Below are positions 1 to 8,738 of a stretch of 64,000 nucleotides of DNA, one piece after another. The notes beneath the pieces are model-generated. The model did no database searches. It was not told the origin of the DNA and worked only from the letters and a program-made list of their open reading frames with translations. The position numbers were made by a program, and so were the translations under genes. Source of the DNA: Bacteroidales bacterium (GTDB lineage Bacteria; Bacteroidota; Bacteroidia; Bacteroidales; WCHB1-69); the NCBI GenBank assembly GCA_017961265.1, contig JAGCXN010000036.1, forward strand, positions 82,311 to 146,310. Reading direction: 5' to 3'. The first letter of the stretch is position 1. The number at the start of each line of letters is the position of its first letter.

Positions 1-376
1 CGTTGCCTTTCACCGCATCGGCGATTTCCTGCACGGCAAAGGGATTGACTGACGTCCGCGCCCCCACCCATACCGTCTTCACGCCGTAACGCAGGCAGGT
101 CTCGACATGTTGCGGCGTGGCCACTTCGACACAGACGGAAAAGCCGAACTCTTCCGTCACGCGCCGGAGCCACGGGAAAGCCTGCTCCCCTGCCCCACAG
201 AACGCGTCGGCGGCGCTCCGCGGCTTCCACACCCCCACCCGGAAAAAGGTGAGCGGGCACGGCAGCTGGTCGCGAAGCACAAACAAGCGAAGCGCAGTTT
301 CGTAAACCTGCGCCTCGCTCTCGGCCGCACACGGGCCGGCAATCAGATACCGGAACGTCCGTCCGCTATTCGCCAT
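1..376 (-). CDS. DAHP synthase (class I/KDSA-like; probably DAHPS-chorismate mutase fusion), 3' end missing
   Basis: Translating the minus strand from the ATG at 376 gives an open frame running off the window edge, about 125 residues. It reads RYLIAGPCAAESEAQ near residue 9, FFRVGVWKPRS near 47 and VWVGARTSVNPF near 103. AGPC-A/S-E, R-x-G-x-WKPR and WVGARTxxNPF are hallmarks of the DAHP synthetase I/KDSA fold as found in the Bacteroidota enzyme that carries a C-terminal type II chorismate mutase. The reaction would be PEP plus erythrose-4-phosphate to DAHP, the first shikimate step. The C-terminal part that would prove the mutase fusion lies outside the window. Its start overlaps the rfbB stop by 11 nt, so translation is probably coupled to rfbB. 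KdsA is less likely because a better KdsA lies at 58284-59093. Confidence 0.85.
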   Translation of the reverse strand, partial: MANSGRTFRYLIAGPCAAESEAQVYETALRLFVLRDQLPCPLTFFRVGVWKPRSAADAFCGAGEQAFPWLRRVTEEFGFSVCVEVATPQHVETCLRYGVKTVWVGARTSVNPFAVQEIADAVKGN

Positions 377-1415
377 ACATCTTTCTGTAATAATCCTGAT
401 AACTGCCAGAGGTCACGTTGTTGAGCCACGCCTCATTGGCCAAGTACCACTCGACCGTTTTCTCGAAGCCCTCATCAAACCTGATGGTCGGCTCCCAGCC
501 CAGCTCCGCACGCAGTTTGCTAGCATCAATGGCATAGCGCAGGTCGTGCCCCGCACGGTCGGTCACGTAGGTGATCAACTCCAATGACGTACCTTCGGGA
601 CGGCCCAACTTGCGGTCCATGATTTCTATCAGCTTCTTAATCAGGTCAATATTGCGCCATTCGTTGTTTCCGCCGATGTTGTAGGTCTCACCCGTCTTTC
701 CCTTATGGAAGATCAGGTCAATGGCACGGGCGTGATCCACCACATAAAGCCAGTCGCGCACATTGATGCCTTTGCCATAAACTGGCAGCGACTTGTTATG
801 CTTGATATTATTGATAAACAACGGGATAAGCTTTTCCGGGAACTGGTTCGGACCGTAGTTGTTGGAACAGTTGGAGATGACCGTCGGCAGACCGTAGGTG
901 TCGTGATAGGCACGCACGAAGTGGTCGGAAGAAGCCTTCGCCGCGGAGTACGGACTGTGCGGCGAATAGGGCGTGGTCTCCTTGAACGAGCCCGTGTCTC
1001 CAAGAGCGCCATACACCTCATCGGTGGAGATGTGGTAGAACCGCTTTCCTTCGTAATTGTCTTTCCAGATGGCCTTTGCGGCGTTCAGCAGGTTCACCGT
1101 ACCCACCACATTGGTGAAGATGAACTCCATCGGATTGGTGATGGAACGGTCCACATGCGACTCGGCGGCCAAATGGATGACGCCGTCAAAACGTTCTTTT
1201 TCAAAAAGTTGATTGATAAAAGCTGCATCCACGATGTCACCTTTCACAAAGTGATAGTTGGGCATCTTGTCCACATCGGAAAGATTCTCCAGATTGCCAG
1301 CGTAGGTCAGTTTGTCCAGATTATAAATCTGATAATCAGGATATTTGTTTACGAAAAGCCGGACGACGTGCGAGCCGATAAAGCCCGCACCGCCGGTGAT
1401 CAAAATTTTCTTCAT
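366..1415 (-). CDS. rfbB: dTDP-glucose 4,6-dehydratase
   Basis: 349 residues, the normal length for RfbB/RmlB. The N-terminus has the Rossmann motif TGGAGFIGSHVVR (residues 7-19). HLAAESHVDRSI (about 82-93) is the RmlB signature that distinguishes it from other extended SDR epimerases, and YSAAKASSDH near residue 155 carries the catalytic Y-x3-K. It converts dTDP-D-glucose to dTDP-4-keto-6-deoxyglucose, the precursor of dTDP-rhamnose and related surface sugars. rfbA, rfbC and rfbD are not in the window. It lies downstream of fba (23 nt gap) and overlaps the following DAHP synthase, so the three may be co-transcribed. Family assignment is firm. Confidence 0.95.
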   Translation of the reverse strand: MKKILITGGAGFIGSHVVRLFVNKYPDYQIYNLDKLTYAGNLENLSDVDKMPNYHFVKGDIVDAAFINQLFEKERFDGVIHLAAESHVDRSITNPMEFIFTNVVGTVNLLNAAKAIWKDNYEGKRFYHISTDEVYGALGDTGSFKETTPYSPHSPYSAAKASSDHFVRAYHDTYGLPTVISNCSNNYGPNQFPEKLIPLFINNIKHNKSLPVYGKGINVRDWLYVVDHARAIDLIFHKGKTGETYNIGGNNEWRNIDLIKKLIEIMDRKLGRPEGTSLELITYVTDRAGHDLRYAIDASKLRAELGWEPTIRFDEGFEKTVEWYLANEAWLNNVTSGSYQDYYRKMYGE

Positions 1416-1438
1416 TATATTATAATATGGTATAACGA

Positions 1439-2518
1439 TTAGTAACGATTCATGCAGTTAAGGTCCTCGAAAGCGACCTGAAGACGTTTCACCATGGAAG
1501 CTTCGCCCTCGCGGAGGAACTTGCGTGGATCGTAGTACTTCTTGTTCGGTTTGTCCTCACCTTCGGGGTTGCCAATCTGCGACTGGAGGTAAGCCTCATT
1601 TTTCTTGTAATAGTTCATAACGCCTTCCCAGAAAGCCCATTGCGTGTCGGTATCAATGTTCATCTTGACAACGCCGTACTCGATGGCCTCCTTGATCTTG
1701 GCCGGTTCGCTGCCGCTGCCGCCGTGGAACACGAAGTTGACGGGATTGGGCTGCGTCTTGTATTTCTCTTCGATGAATTTCTGGGAGTTGTGCAGGATGA
1801 TGGGCTCCAGTTTCACATTGCCAGGTTTGTAAACGCCGTGCACGTTGCCGAAGGAGGCGGCAATGGTGAAGTTGGGGCTAATCTTGCTGAGTTCCTCATA
1901 GGCGTATGCTACGTCTTCGGGCTGGGTGTAAAGGCGGGCGCTATCGATGCCAGTATTATCAACACCGTCTTCTTCGCCGCCGGTGATGCCGAGCTCAATT
2001 TCGAGGACCATATCCATTTTGGACATTCTTTCAAGATACTTCTTGCAGATTTCGATGTTTTCCTTCAGCGGCTCGGCGGAAAGGTCGAGCATGTGGGAGC
2101 TGAAGAGCGGACGACCATGTCCTTTATAGAACATTTCGCCGGCATCCAGAAGGCCGTCAATCCACGGGAGGAGTTTCTTGGCGGCGTGGTCGGTGTGGAG
2201 GATGACGGGAATGCCGTACATCGCTGCAACTTGATGGATGTGCATGGCACCAGCAATTGCGCCCATTACAGCGGCCTTCTCACCGTCGTTCGGGAGTGCC
2301 TTGCCTGCATAGAAGGCAGCACCGCCGTTCGAGAACTGGATCATCACCGGGGAGTTGGCGATCTTAGCGGCCTCCATCACGGCGTTCACTGAATCACTGC
2401 CCACCACATTGACGGCGGGGATGGCAAACTTCTCCGCTTTGGCAATTCTGAAAATTTCCTGTAAATCTTTCCCGAAAACTACGCCGGGTTTTACTTTGGT
2501 AGATATTTTTTCTGACAT
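1439..2518 (-). CDS. fba: Class II fructose-bisphosphate aldolase
   Basis: 359 residues. The Zn-binding motif HTDHAAKKLLPW (near residue 108) and FHGGSGS (near 265) are class II (FbaA) aldolase signatures, and NMDTDTQ-like NIDTDTQWAFW (near 288) follows. It cleaves fructose-1,6-bisphosphate to DHAP and glyceraldehyde-3-phosphate in the cytoplasm. With pgk (23757) and pgi (61293) it is one of three scattered glycolytic genes here. The upstream gene, a small stress membrane protein, ends 14 nt before its start. I see no separate promoter in that gap, so it is probably read from the promoter at 2821-2828. Confidence 0.95.
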   Translation of the reverse strand: MSEKISTKVKPGVVFGKDLQEIFRIAKAEKFAIPAVNVVGSDSVNAVMEAAKIANSPVMIQFSNGGAAFYAGKALPNDGEKAAVMGAIAGAMHIHQVAAMYGIPVILHTDHAAKKLLPWIDGLLDAGEMFYKGHGRPLFSSHMLDLSAEPLKENIEICKKYLERMSKMDMVLEIELGITGGEEDGVDNTGIDSARLYTQPEDVAYAYEELSKISPNFTIAASFGNVHGVYKPGNVKLEPIILHNSQKFIEEKYKTQPNPVNFVFHGGSGSEPAKIKEAIEYGVVKMNIDTDTQWAFWEGVMNYYKKNEAYLQSQIGNPEGEDKPNKKYYDPRKFLREGEASMVKRLQVAFEDLNCMNRY

Positions 2519-2532
2519 GATACTAAATTAAA

Positions 2533-2784
2533 CTATTTCTTAATCAATGAAATAACCCAGATAAGGAGGCAGGCGCCAATGACAGCTACAACAAGTTGTG
2601 CAATAATGCCACCAGTTCCGCTAATGCCAACAAGTGACATCAACCAGCCGCCGACAATACCGCCGACAATACCGATGATGCAGTTCAGGATGAAGCCGAA
2701 GCCACCACCTTTCATGATTTTACCTGCGACAAATCCGGCCACTGCGCCGAAAAGAATGTACAATACGAAACCTAAAAGTGTCAT
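2533..2784 (-). CDS. GlsB/YeaQ/YmgE family stress-response membrane protein
   Basis: 83 residues, almost entirely three hydrophobic helices separated by Gly-rich turns (GAVAGFVAGKIMKGGGFGF, then GIVGGIVGGWLMSLVGI). This spacing is characteristic of the transglycosylase-associated/YeaQ family (PF04226). The family is stress-induced in many bacteria, but its biochemical role is unknown, and the transglycosylase name is historical. A Bacteroidota -7 box lies 37 nt upstream on the minus strand. It leads into fba. Confidence 0.85.
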   Translation of the reverse strand: MTLLGFVLYILFGAVAGFVAGKIMKGGGFGFILNCIIGIVGGIVGGWLMSLVGISGTGGIIAQLVVAVIGACLLIWVISLIKK

Positions 2785-2820
2785 AGTTCTTTAAATTTTA
2801 AAGGTTAATAAAAACGGGTG

Positions 2821-2828
2821 CAAAGGTA
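2821..2828 (-). promoter_or_regulatory. -7 promoter element for the YeaQ-family gene
   Basis: The minus strand reads TACCTTTG followed by CACC, matching the Bacteroidota -7 consensus TAnnTTTG, 37 nt before the ATG at 2784. Confidence 0.6.
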
Positions 2829-2908
2829 CGATTTAATTATGAAAATGCGAAAGGAAAAGTTTTTCGAAAAATATTTACCGAGAGCAAACAAAGTATTCGT
2901 ATTTTTAC

Positions 2909-2916
2909 TATATTTG
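2909..2916 (+). promoter_or_regulatory. -7 promoter element for hicAB
   Basis: TATATTTG followed by CCGCGC matches TAnnTTTG. It lies 25 nt before the ATG at 2941, which supports that start over an in-frame ATG further upstream. Confidence 0.65.
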
Positions 2917-2940
2917 CCGCGCAAAAAAAAATATAGGGGT

Positions 2941-3135
2941 ATGAGCTATAAGTCCGTGAAATATGTGATAGATCTGCTAAAGAAGAACGGGTTCATATTC
3001 AAAAGCCAGAAAGGTAGCCACATGAAATTTGAAAAGAATGGTATCGTTGTCGTTGTCCCCAATCACGGTAGCAAAGGAATAGAAAAGGGGACATTTCATA
3101 ACATTCTTAAACAGGCTGGAATAGAAGACAAGTAA
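2941..3135 (+). CDS. hicA: HicA-like toxin (mRNA interferase)
   Basis: 64 residues from the ATG at 2941. It shows the HicA dsRBD-like layout: MSYKSVKYVIDLLKKNGF, then KSQKGSHMKFEKNG with the conserved G-S-H in which His is the catalytic residue, then VVVPNHG and KGTFHNILKQAGI. HicA cleaves mRNA and is neutralised by HicB. An upstream in-frame ATG (2818) would add about 41 residues that overlap the promoter and do not resemble the family, so I reject it. The hicB gene follows after 14 nt. Confidence 0.88.
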   Translation: MSYKSVKYVIDLLKKNGFIFKSQKGSHMKFEKNGIVVVVPNHGSKGIEKGTFHNILKQAGIEDK

Positions 3136-3149
3136 AACCAATAGAATAA

Positions 3150-3542
3150 ATGAAGACAATAGACGTAATTGTTGAGTTTGCAGGCAAGAATCTGAGTGCT
3201 TATATTGAAGGTGTGCCTGTCATTACCGTAGGAAATGACTTAAGTGAAGTGGAGCACAATATGCGCGAAGCCATTGAACTCTATCTGGAAGACAATCCGA
3301 ATCCTTGTGAACTTCTTAAAGACGAATATGAAATGAGGTTCCGTATTGACACCGCCACCTTCCTCAACTATTATAGTGGAATTTTCACTAAAGCCGCTCT
3401 CAGCCGCATTACAGGCATCAATGAAAGGCAACTGTGGCACTATGCCGCAGGTGTCCACAAACCACGCAAAAAACAGACAGAGAAAATCCAAAATGGCATC
3501 AATTCGCTTACAAAAGAGCTGGAAGCCATCAGTTTGACATAA
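3150..3542 (+). CDS. hicB: HicB-like antitoxin with C-terminal HTH
   Basis: 130 residues. The N-terminal half is the partly degenerate RNase-H-like HicB fold (MKTIDVIVEFAGKNLSAYIEG, then NMREAIELYLED). The C-terminal half carries a DNA-binding region (AALSRITGINERQLWHYAAG, residues 89-108) of the XRE/Cro type. It should bind the hicA product and autoregulate the pair. It differs from typical HicB in replacing the usual DxxGCxxxG core. The same architecture recurs at 45545 and 54440. Confidence 0.85.
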   Translation: MKTIDVIVEFAGKNLSAYIEGVPVITVGNDLSEVEHNMREAIELYLEDNPNPCELLKDEYEMRFRIDTATFLNYYSGIFTKAALSRITGINERQLWHYAAGVHKPRKKQTEKIQNGINSLTKELEAISLT

Positions 3543-3570
3543 TCAATGAAACAAATAAACCACTAATACT

Positions 3571-5235
3571 ATGAAGTATATCATCATTGGCGGTGTGGCC
3601 GGAGGTGCCACTGCAGCCGCACGTCTCCGCCGTATGGACGAACAGGCGGAAATCATCCTGATAGAAAAAGGGAGCTACGTCTCCTACGCGAACTGCGGCC
3701 TCCCCTACTATATCGGCAACACCATCCCCGAACGCAACAGCCTTTTCTTGCAGACACCGACCACGCTCGGCAACCGCTTTGACCTGGACGTCCGCGTACG
3801 CACGGAAGTGACGGCCATCAACCGGGACGCCAAAACCGTCAGTTGCCGGCATCTCGACAACGGGAAGGAATACACCGAACACTACGACAAGCTGGTGCTT
3901 TCGCCCGGCACCGTCGCCGTACGCCCGAACCTTCCGGGCATCGACGCGCCCGGCATCTTCACCCTCAAGGATGTCCCCGACACCGATGCCATCAAGTCGT
4001 ACCTCACGGAGCTGACAGACACGCAGAAAGAGGCCGTCATCATCGGCGCAGGCTTCATCGGGCTGGAGATGGCGGAGAATCTCCACCGCCTCGGCTGCCA
4101 CGTCACCATCGTGGAAAAAGCCAGCCAAGTCATGCCTGTCGTGGACTGGGAAATCGCCGCACTCGTGCAGAAGCATCTGGCCGACAAAGGCGTTACGGTG
4201 CTCACGAACAACGGTGTCAGCCGCTTCGAGCGGGAGGCTGACAGAAACATCGTCATCTTGGAAGACGGGCAAAAACTCCCTGCCGACCTCGTGCTGGTGA
4301 GCATCGGCGTGAAGCCGCTCACGAAGTTGGCCGTCGAGGCGGGTCTCGAAATCGGTGAGTTGGGCGGCATCCGCGTCAACAAGCAGATGCAGACGTCCGA
4401 TCCCGACATCTATGCCGTGGGCGACGCCGTGGAGACCATCAACCCCATCACGGGCAAAAGCCAGCTCTGTTTTCTGGCCGGCCCGACCAACAAGCAGGCG
4501 CGACTCTGCGCCGACAATATCGTCGAGGGCAACTGCCACGAGTACGGCGGCGCCATCGGCACGGCCATCGCCAAGGTGTTCGACTTGACCATCGGCAGTG
4601 CCGGCCTTTCGGAGCAGCAGCTGAAACGGGAGGGCATTCCCTATCTCACCTCCATCACCCATACGGGCTCCAACGCCACCTACTACCCTGGCAGTTGGCC
4701 CGTGAGCATCAAGATCCAGTTTGACCCGGCGACGGGCCGTCTGTACGGCGCGGCGGTCTGCGGCAAGGGCGGCGCGGACAAGCGTCTCGACCTGCTGGCT
4801 TCCGTCATCGCCCACGGCGGCACCGTCCACGACCTCACCGACTTCGACCACGCCTACGCGCCGCCCTTCTCCTCCGCCAAAGACCCCGTCACCGTGGCGG
4901 GCTACGTCGCGGAGAACATCCTCACCCACAAGACCGAAACCATCCAGTGGCACGAACTGAAGGAGATGCTGGCTAACAAAGCCGACAGCGACTTCCTGCT
5001 CATCGACGTCCGCAGCTTCCTCGAGTGCAAAGCCGGCGTCATCGAAGGCTCCGTCAACTACCCGTTGGACGAGCTGCGCGAGTACATCGAGGACATCCCC
5101 ACCGACACGCCCATCGTCATCTACTGCGCCATCGGACTACGAGGCTACATCGCCACCCGCATCCTGAAGCAGAACGGCTTCGATAACGTCCGCAACCTCG
5201 CCGGCGGCTACAAGACATGGACGGCGTGCCAGTAA
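3571..5235 (+). CDS. CoA-disulfide reductase-type flavoprotein with C-terminal rhodanese domain
   Basis: 554 residues. The N-terminus has the FAD dinucleotide fold IIGGVAGGATAAARLRR (5-21) and the single redox Cys in SYANCGLPYYIGN (Cys42), as in CoADR/NADH peroxidase-type enzymes. IIGAGFIGLEMAENLHRLG (about 155-173) is the NAD(P)H fold. The last ~90 residues are a rhodanese domain (LLIDVRSFLECKAGVIEG) with active-site loop YCAIGLRGY. CoADR-Rhd fusions reduce CoA or glutathione per/polysulfides or disulfides, so a role in thiol/sulfane-sulfur redox is likely. The substrate cannot be fixed from sequence. It starts 28 nt after hicB and may share its transcript. It is visibly more GC-rich than hicAB. 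Confidence 0.9.
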   Translation: MKYIIIGGVAGGATAAARLRRMDEQAEIILIEKGSYVSYANCGLPYYIGNTIPERNSLFLQTPTTLGNRFDLDVRVRTEVTAINRDAKTVSCRHLDNGKEYTEHYDKLVLSPGTVAVRPNLPGIDAPGIFTLKDVPDTDAIKSYLTELTDTQKEAVIIGAGFIGLEMAENLHRLGCHVTIVEKASQVMPVVDWEIAALVQKHLADKGVTVLTNNGVSRFEREADRNIVILEDGQKLPADLVLVSIGVKPLTKLAVEAGLEIGELGGIRVNKQMQTSDPDIYAVGDAVETINPITGKSQLCFLAGPTNKQARLCADNIVEGNCHEYGGAIGTAIAKVFDLTIGSAGLSEQQLKREGIPYLTSITHTGSNATYYPGSWPVSIKIQFDPATGRLYGAAVCGKGGADKRLDLLASVIAHGGTVHDLTDFDHAYAPPFSSAKDPVTVAGYVAENILTHKTETIQWHELKEMLANKADSDFLLIDVRSFLECKAGVIEGSVNYPLDELREYIEDIPTDTPIVIYCAIGLRGYIATRILKQNGFDNVRNLAGGYKTWTACQ

Positions 5236-5243
5236 TCCTATAG

Positions 5244-5256
5244 TGACATTTTGTCA
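5244..5256. promoter_or_regulatory. TGACA-TTT-TGTCA palindrome upstream of clpB
   Basis: Perfect 5-bp inverted repeat with a 3-nt spacer, ending 14 nt before the GG of the -24/-12 element. It could be an activator-binding site. That is inference from position and symmetry. Confidence 0.45.
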
Positions 5257-5268
5257 GTCGCTTTCACT

Positions 5269-5285
5269 TTGGCAGAATAGTTGCT
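5269..5285 (+). promoter_or_regulatory. Sigma-54-like (-24/-12) promoter of clpB
   Basis: TTGGCA-N6-TTGCT with the invariant GG (5271-5272) and GC (5283-5284) separated by exactly 10 nt, the RpoN spacing. No TAnnTTTG box lies between the preceding gene and the clpB start at 5335. Predicted transcript start is near 5296. Confidence 0.6.
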
Positions 5286-5334
5286 CTATGGTCCGTGTTT
5301 CCAAACAAAAAATTAAAAATTCAAAACAAAAACT

Positions 5335-7947
5335 ATGGACCTGAACAACTTAACTATCAAATCACAAGAAGCGATTGCCAAGGCGCAGATGATTGCCGCC
5401 AGCAACCAGCAGCAACAGATTGACACCTGCCACCTTCTGAAGGCCCTGATCGAAACCGACGAAAATGTTATAGGATACCTTCTCAAGAAACAGGAGTCTG
5501 ACTTAAAAGTCGTGTCCCAGATTTTGGACCGGCAGATCAACAGCATACCCAAAGTGAGCGGTGGCAACGTCTATCTTTCAGGCGGGGCGCAGACGGCCTT
5601 GCAGAAAGCCATCCTCTACGCCCAGCAGCAGGGCGACGAGTTCGTCTCGCTCGAGCACTTCTTCTACGGAATCTTGATGGCCGGCGACAACACGTCGCGG
5701 ATACTGAAGGATGCCGGCGTGACGGAAAAAGGCACCGAGGAGGCCATCAAGAGCCTGCGGCGCGGGTCAAAGGTGACCAGCGCGGACAGCGAGGACACCT
5801 ACAACGCCCTCAACAAGTACGCCACCAACCTCAACGAAGCCGCCCGTAAGGGCAAGCTCGACCCAGTCATCGGCCGTGACGAGGAGATCCGGCGGGTGCT
5901 GCAAATCCTGTCGCGCCGTACCAAGAACAACCCGATTCTGATCGGTGAGCCGGGTGTAGGTAAGACCGCCATTGCGGAAGGCCTCGCCCACCGTCTGGTC
6001 AGCGGCGATATTCCGGAAAACTTGAAAACCAAGCAGCTGTACTCTTTGGACATGGGTGCGTTGGTGGCCGGCGCCAAGTACAAGGGCGAGTTCGAGGAAC
6101 GTCTGAAAAGCGTCATCAAGGAGGTCATCGACTCCAACGGCGAGATCATCCTCTTCATTGATGAAATCCACACGCTGGTCGGAGCCGGCGCGTCCGGTGA
6201 GGGCGCGATGGACGCGGCCAACATTTTGAAGCCGGCGCTGGCCCGTGGCGAGCTGCGCTCCATCGGTGCCACCACCCTCAACGAATACCAGAAGTATTTC
6301 GAGAAGGACAAGGCCCTCGAACGCCGTTTCCAACCCGTGCTCATCAGCGAGCCGGACAAGTATTCCGCCATCTCCATCCTGCGTGGCCTGAAAGAACGTT
6401 ACGAGAACCACCACCACGTGCGGATTCTCGACGACGCCATCATCGCCGCCGTCGAACTCTCGCAGCGGTACATCACCGACCGTTTCCTGCCCGACAAGGC
6501 AATCGACCTTATCGACGAGGCGGCGGCCAAGCTGAAGCTCGAAATCAACTCCAAACCTGAGGCGCTGGACGAAATCGAGCGTAAAATCAGGCAGTTGGAA
6601 ATCGAGCGAGAGGCCATCAAGCGCGAAAACGCCGACGACAAAGTCACCGCACTCAGCAAAACTATCTCCGAACTTAACGAGCAACGCAACGCCCTTACCA
6701 CCAAGTGGCAGGCCGAAAAGGATATCGTTGACAAGATCCAGCACAACAAGAAACTTATCGAGGATTACAAACTGGAGGCTGCAAATGAGGAACGTCAGGG
6801 CAACTACGGACGTGTGGCGGAACTCCGCTACGGCCTCATCAAGAATGCCGAAAACGAGATTGCGCAGTTGCAACAAGACCTCACCGTGGTGCAAGGCGAC
6901 CGCGCCATGATTGACGAAGAGGTGGGCGAGGACGACATCGCCGATGTGGTCTCCCGCTGGACCGGCATCCCCGTCAGCAAGATGATGCAGAGCGAAAAGT
7001 CGAAGCTGCTCCACTTGGAGGAGGAGCTCCACAAGCGTGTGGTCGGTCAGGACGAGGCCATCAGTGCCGTCGCCGACGCCATCCGCCGGAGCCGTGCCGG
7101 CCTTCAGGACAGCAAGCGTCCTATCGGCTCGTTCATCTTCATGGGCACCACCGGCGTCGGCAAGACCGAGCTGGCGAAGGCACTCGCCGAATACCTGTTC
7201 AACACGGAAGAAGCCATCATCCGGTTCGATATGAGCGAATTCCAAGAGAAGCACACGGTCTCCCGTCTCATCGGAGCGCCTCCAGGATACGTCGGTTACG
7301 ACGAAGGCGGCGAGCTGACGGACAAGATCCGTCGCCGCCCTTACTCCGTCATCCTCTTCGACGAAATCGAGAAAGCGCACCCCGACGTGTTCAACATCCT
7401 CTTGCAAGTGCTGGACGACGGGCGGCTCACCGACAACAAGGGCCGTGTCGCCGACTTCAAGAACACCATCATCATCATGACCTCTAACCTCGGTTCCGAC
7501 ATCATCCAGGCCAACTAGACCGAGGCGGGCAACCTCAGCGACGAGGAGCTGTTTGAACGGACAAAGGCCGAAGTCAGCGCCCTGCTGAAGAAGACGTTGC
7601 GTCCGGAGTTTCTCAACCGTATCGACGAAATCGTGATGTTCCAGCCGCTGTCGAAACGCGAAATCCGCGACATCGTCAAAATGCAGATCCGCAATTTGAA
7701 TGGGCTGCTCGAACAGCAGAATATCCGCGTGGAATTCACCAAGTACGCCCTCGAGCAGCTGGTAGAACTCGGTTACGAGCCGATGTACGGCGCCCGTCCA
7801 CTGAAGCGGGTCATCCAGAAGAAAATCCTCAATGAACTCTCCAAGTTCATTTTGGAAGGCAACGTCGAAAAGGAAGGCACCATTATGGTGGACAGTCTGG
7901 AAGATGGCAAGTTTGTATTCTTCAACAAGAAGGAAGAAAACAAATGA
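5335..7947 (+). pseudogene. clpB: ClpB disaggregase, interrupted by an in-frame TAG
   Basis: One continuous frame of 871 codons encodes ClpB except for TAG at 7516-7518 (codon 728). Residues 1-145 are the Clp N-domain. NBD1 has GEPGVGKT near 203 and LFIDEIHTL near 266. A charged coiled-coil middle domain follows (about 400-525). NBD2 has GTTGVGKTE near 603 and [11 protein letters not shown] near 674. Just after [12 protein letters not shown] comes the stop. The same frame then resumes as TEAGNLSDEELFER and ends with the NBD2 sensor-2 motif YGARPLKR. Premature termination would remove sensor-2 and the C-terminal oligomerisation region. Candidates are a real nonsense mutation, a base-call error, or readthrough. 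TAG ends other genes here (for example 18695 and 19842), so general reassignment is not supported. ClpB works with DnaK to resolve protein aggregates. Confidence 0.92.
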
Positions 7948-7974
7948 CAAATCTAATAATATCCATCAACAAAA

Positions 7975-8005
7975 AAATCCGAGGAGAAATCCTCGGATTT
8001 TTTTT
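7975..8005. terminator. Bidirectional rho-independent terminator (clpB / tRNA-Pro)
   Basis: 10-bp stem AAATCCGAGG / CCTCGGATTT with a 6-nt loop, T-rich on both flanks. It separates clpB (+) from tRNA-Pro (-). Confidence 0.85.
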
Positions 8006-8010
8006 GAACG

Positions 8011-8084
8011 TCGGGGTGAGAAGACTCGAACTTCCGACCCCTTGCACCCCATGCAAGTACGCTAGCCAACTGCGCCACACCCCG
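8011..8084 (-). tRNA. tRNA-Pro (anticodon GGG)
   Basis: Minus strand: 7-bp acceptor stem CGGGGTG / CACCCCG, D-arm with GGCGCAGTTGGCTAGCG, anticodon stem CTTGC / GCAAG with 7-nt loop ATGGGGT (anticodon GGG), T-loop GTTCGAGTC and discriminator A. Length is 74 nt and no CCA is encoded. A -7 box TACTTTTG lies just upstream (8101-8108). Confidence 0.93.
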
Positions 8085-8100
8085 TTCTTTTTTGAGGCTG

Positions 8101-8108
8101 CAAAAGTA
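8101..8108 (-). promoter_or_regulatory. -7 promoter element for tRNA-Pro
   Basis: The minus strand reads TACTTTTG followed by CAGCC, 16 nt before the tRNA 5' end. Confidence 0.6.
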
Positions 8109-8147
8109 CAAAAATTTCCTTTTGCTATACTCCTTTTTCAAAAAAAT

Positions 8148-8738
8148 TTATTTTTTACAAAACGTTGCTTCCGAAAGCCATTTCCGATACAAAATCATCA
8201 TCAAAATAGCATAGCAACTTCCTACTATAAAACCACATAGAATATCTAACGGATAATGCACCCCTAGATAAAGGCGACTATAGGCAAGCAGAAGCGACCA
8301 TAGGATTGCCATCACCGCCACCCATTTTTTGCCTTTGGAAAGGAAGAAAATGACCAGAAATGCCAGCGCCATCGAGTTAGCAGCGTGCGCCGACGGAAAT
8401 CCGTAGTTTCCTCCGAAATAACGATTGCCGTCCGGCTGCTGCACCAAGTGGATGTCGGTCGCAATGGCTTCCGTATGCGACGGACGGAGCCGTAGGACAC
8501 TGTTTTTCACAAGATTGCAGGTCTGGTCGGTAAGCGTGATGGTCAGGACGAAAACTGCCAAAACCATCCAGCCTTTTTTTCTGTAAAATTTGAAAACCAG
8601 AAAAATGAGCAACAGGTAGAGCGGCGTCCAAAACCAAATCTGCGAAAAGAGATAGACGAAACGGTCGGCCCACGGCGCGTGCAGACCATTGAAGAACAGA
8701 AACAGTTCCGTATCGAGCTGAAGGAGCCTTTCCATCAT
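8148..8738 (-). CDS. PAP2-family membrane phosphatase
   Basis: 196 residues with about five membrane helices and all three PAP2/haloperoxidase motifs: KNSVLRLRP (KxxxxxxRP), GFPSAHAAN (PSxH, Ala in place of the common Gly) and SRLYLGVHYPLD (SRxxxxxHxxxD). Members dephosphorylate undecaprenyl-PP, phosphatidic acid or lipid A. The substrate is not resolvable here. Its start codon overlaps the namZ stop (ATGA), so it is translationally coupled to a peptidoglycan-recycling enzyme. That context favours undecaprenyl-phosphate recycling. Confidence 0.9.
   Translation of the reverse strand: MMERLLQLDTELFLFFNGLHAPWADRFVYLFSQIWFWTPLYLLLIFLVFKFYRKKGWMVLAVFVLTITLTDQTCNLVKNSVLRLRPSHTEAIATDIHLVQQPDGNRYFGGNYGFPSAHAANSMALAFLVIFFLSKGKKWVAVMAILWSLLLAYSRLYLGVHYPLDILCGFIVGSCYAILMMILYRKWLSEATFCKK

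Noticed and set aside
3529-4953. Long open frame opposite the CoADR-rhodanese gene
   Set aside because: Its sequence is low in family signals and is explained by GC-biased codons of the sense gene.
5767-7950. 727-codon open frame antisense to clpB
   Set aside because: No start context or domain signature. It is the compositional shadow of clpB, and its openness across the TAG means nothing because the antisense codon is a sense codon.
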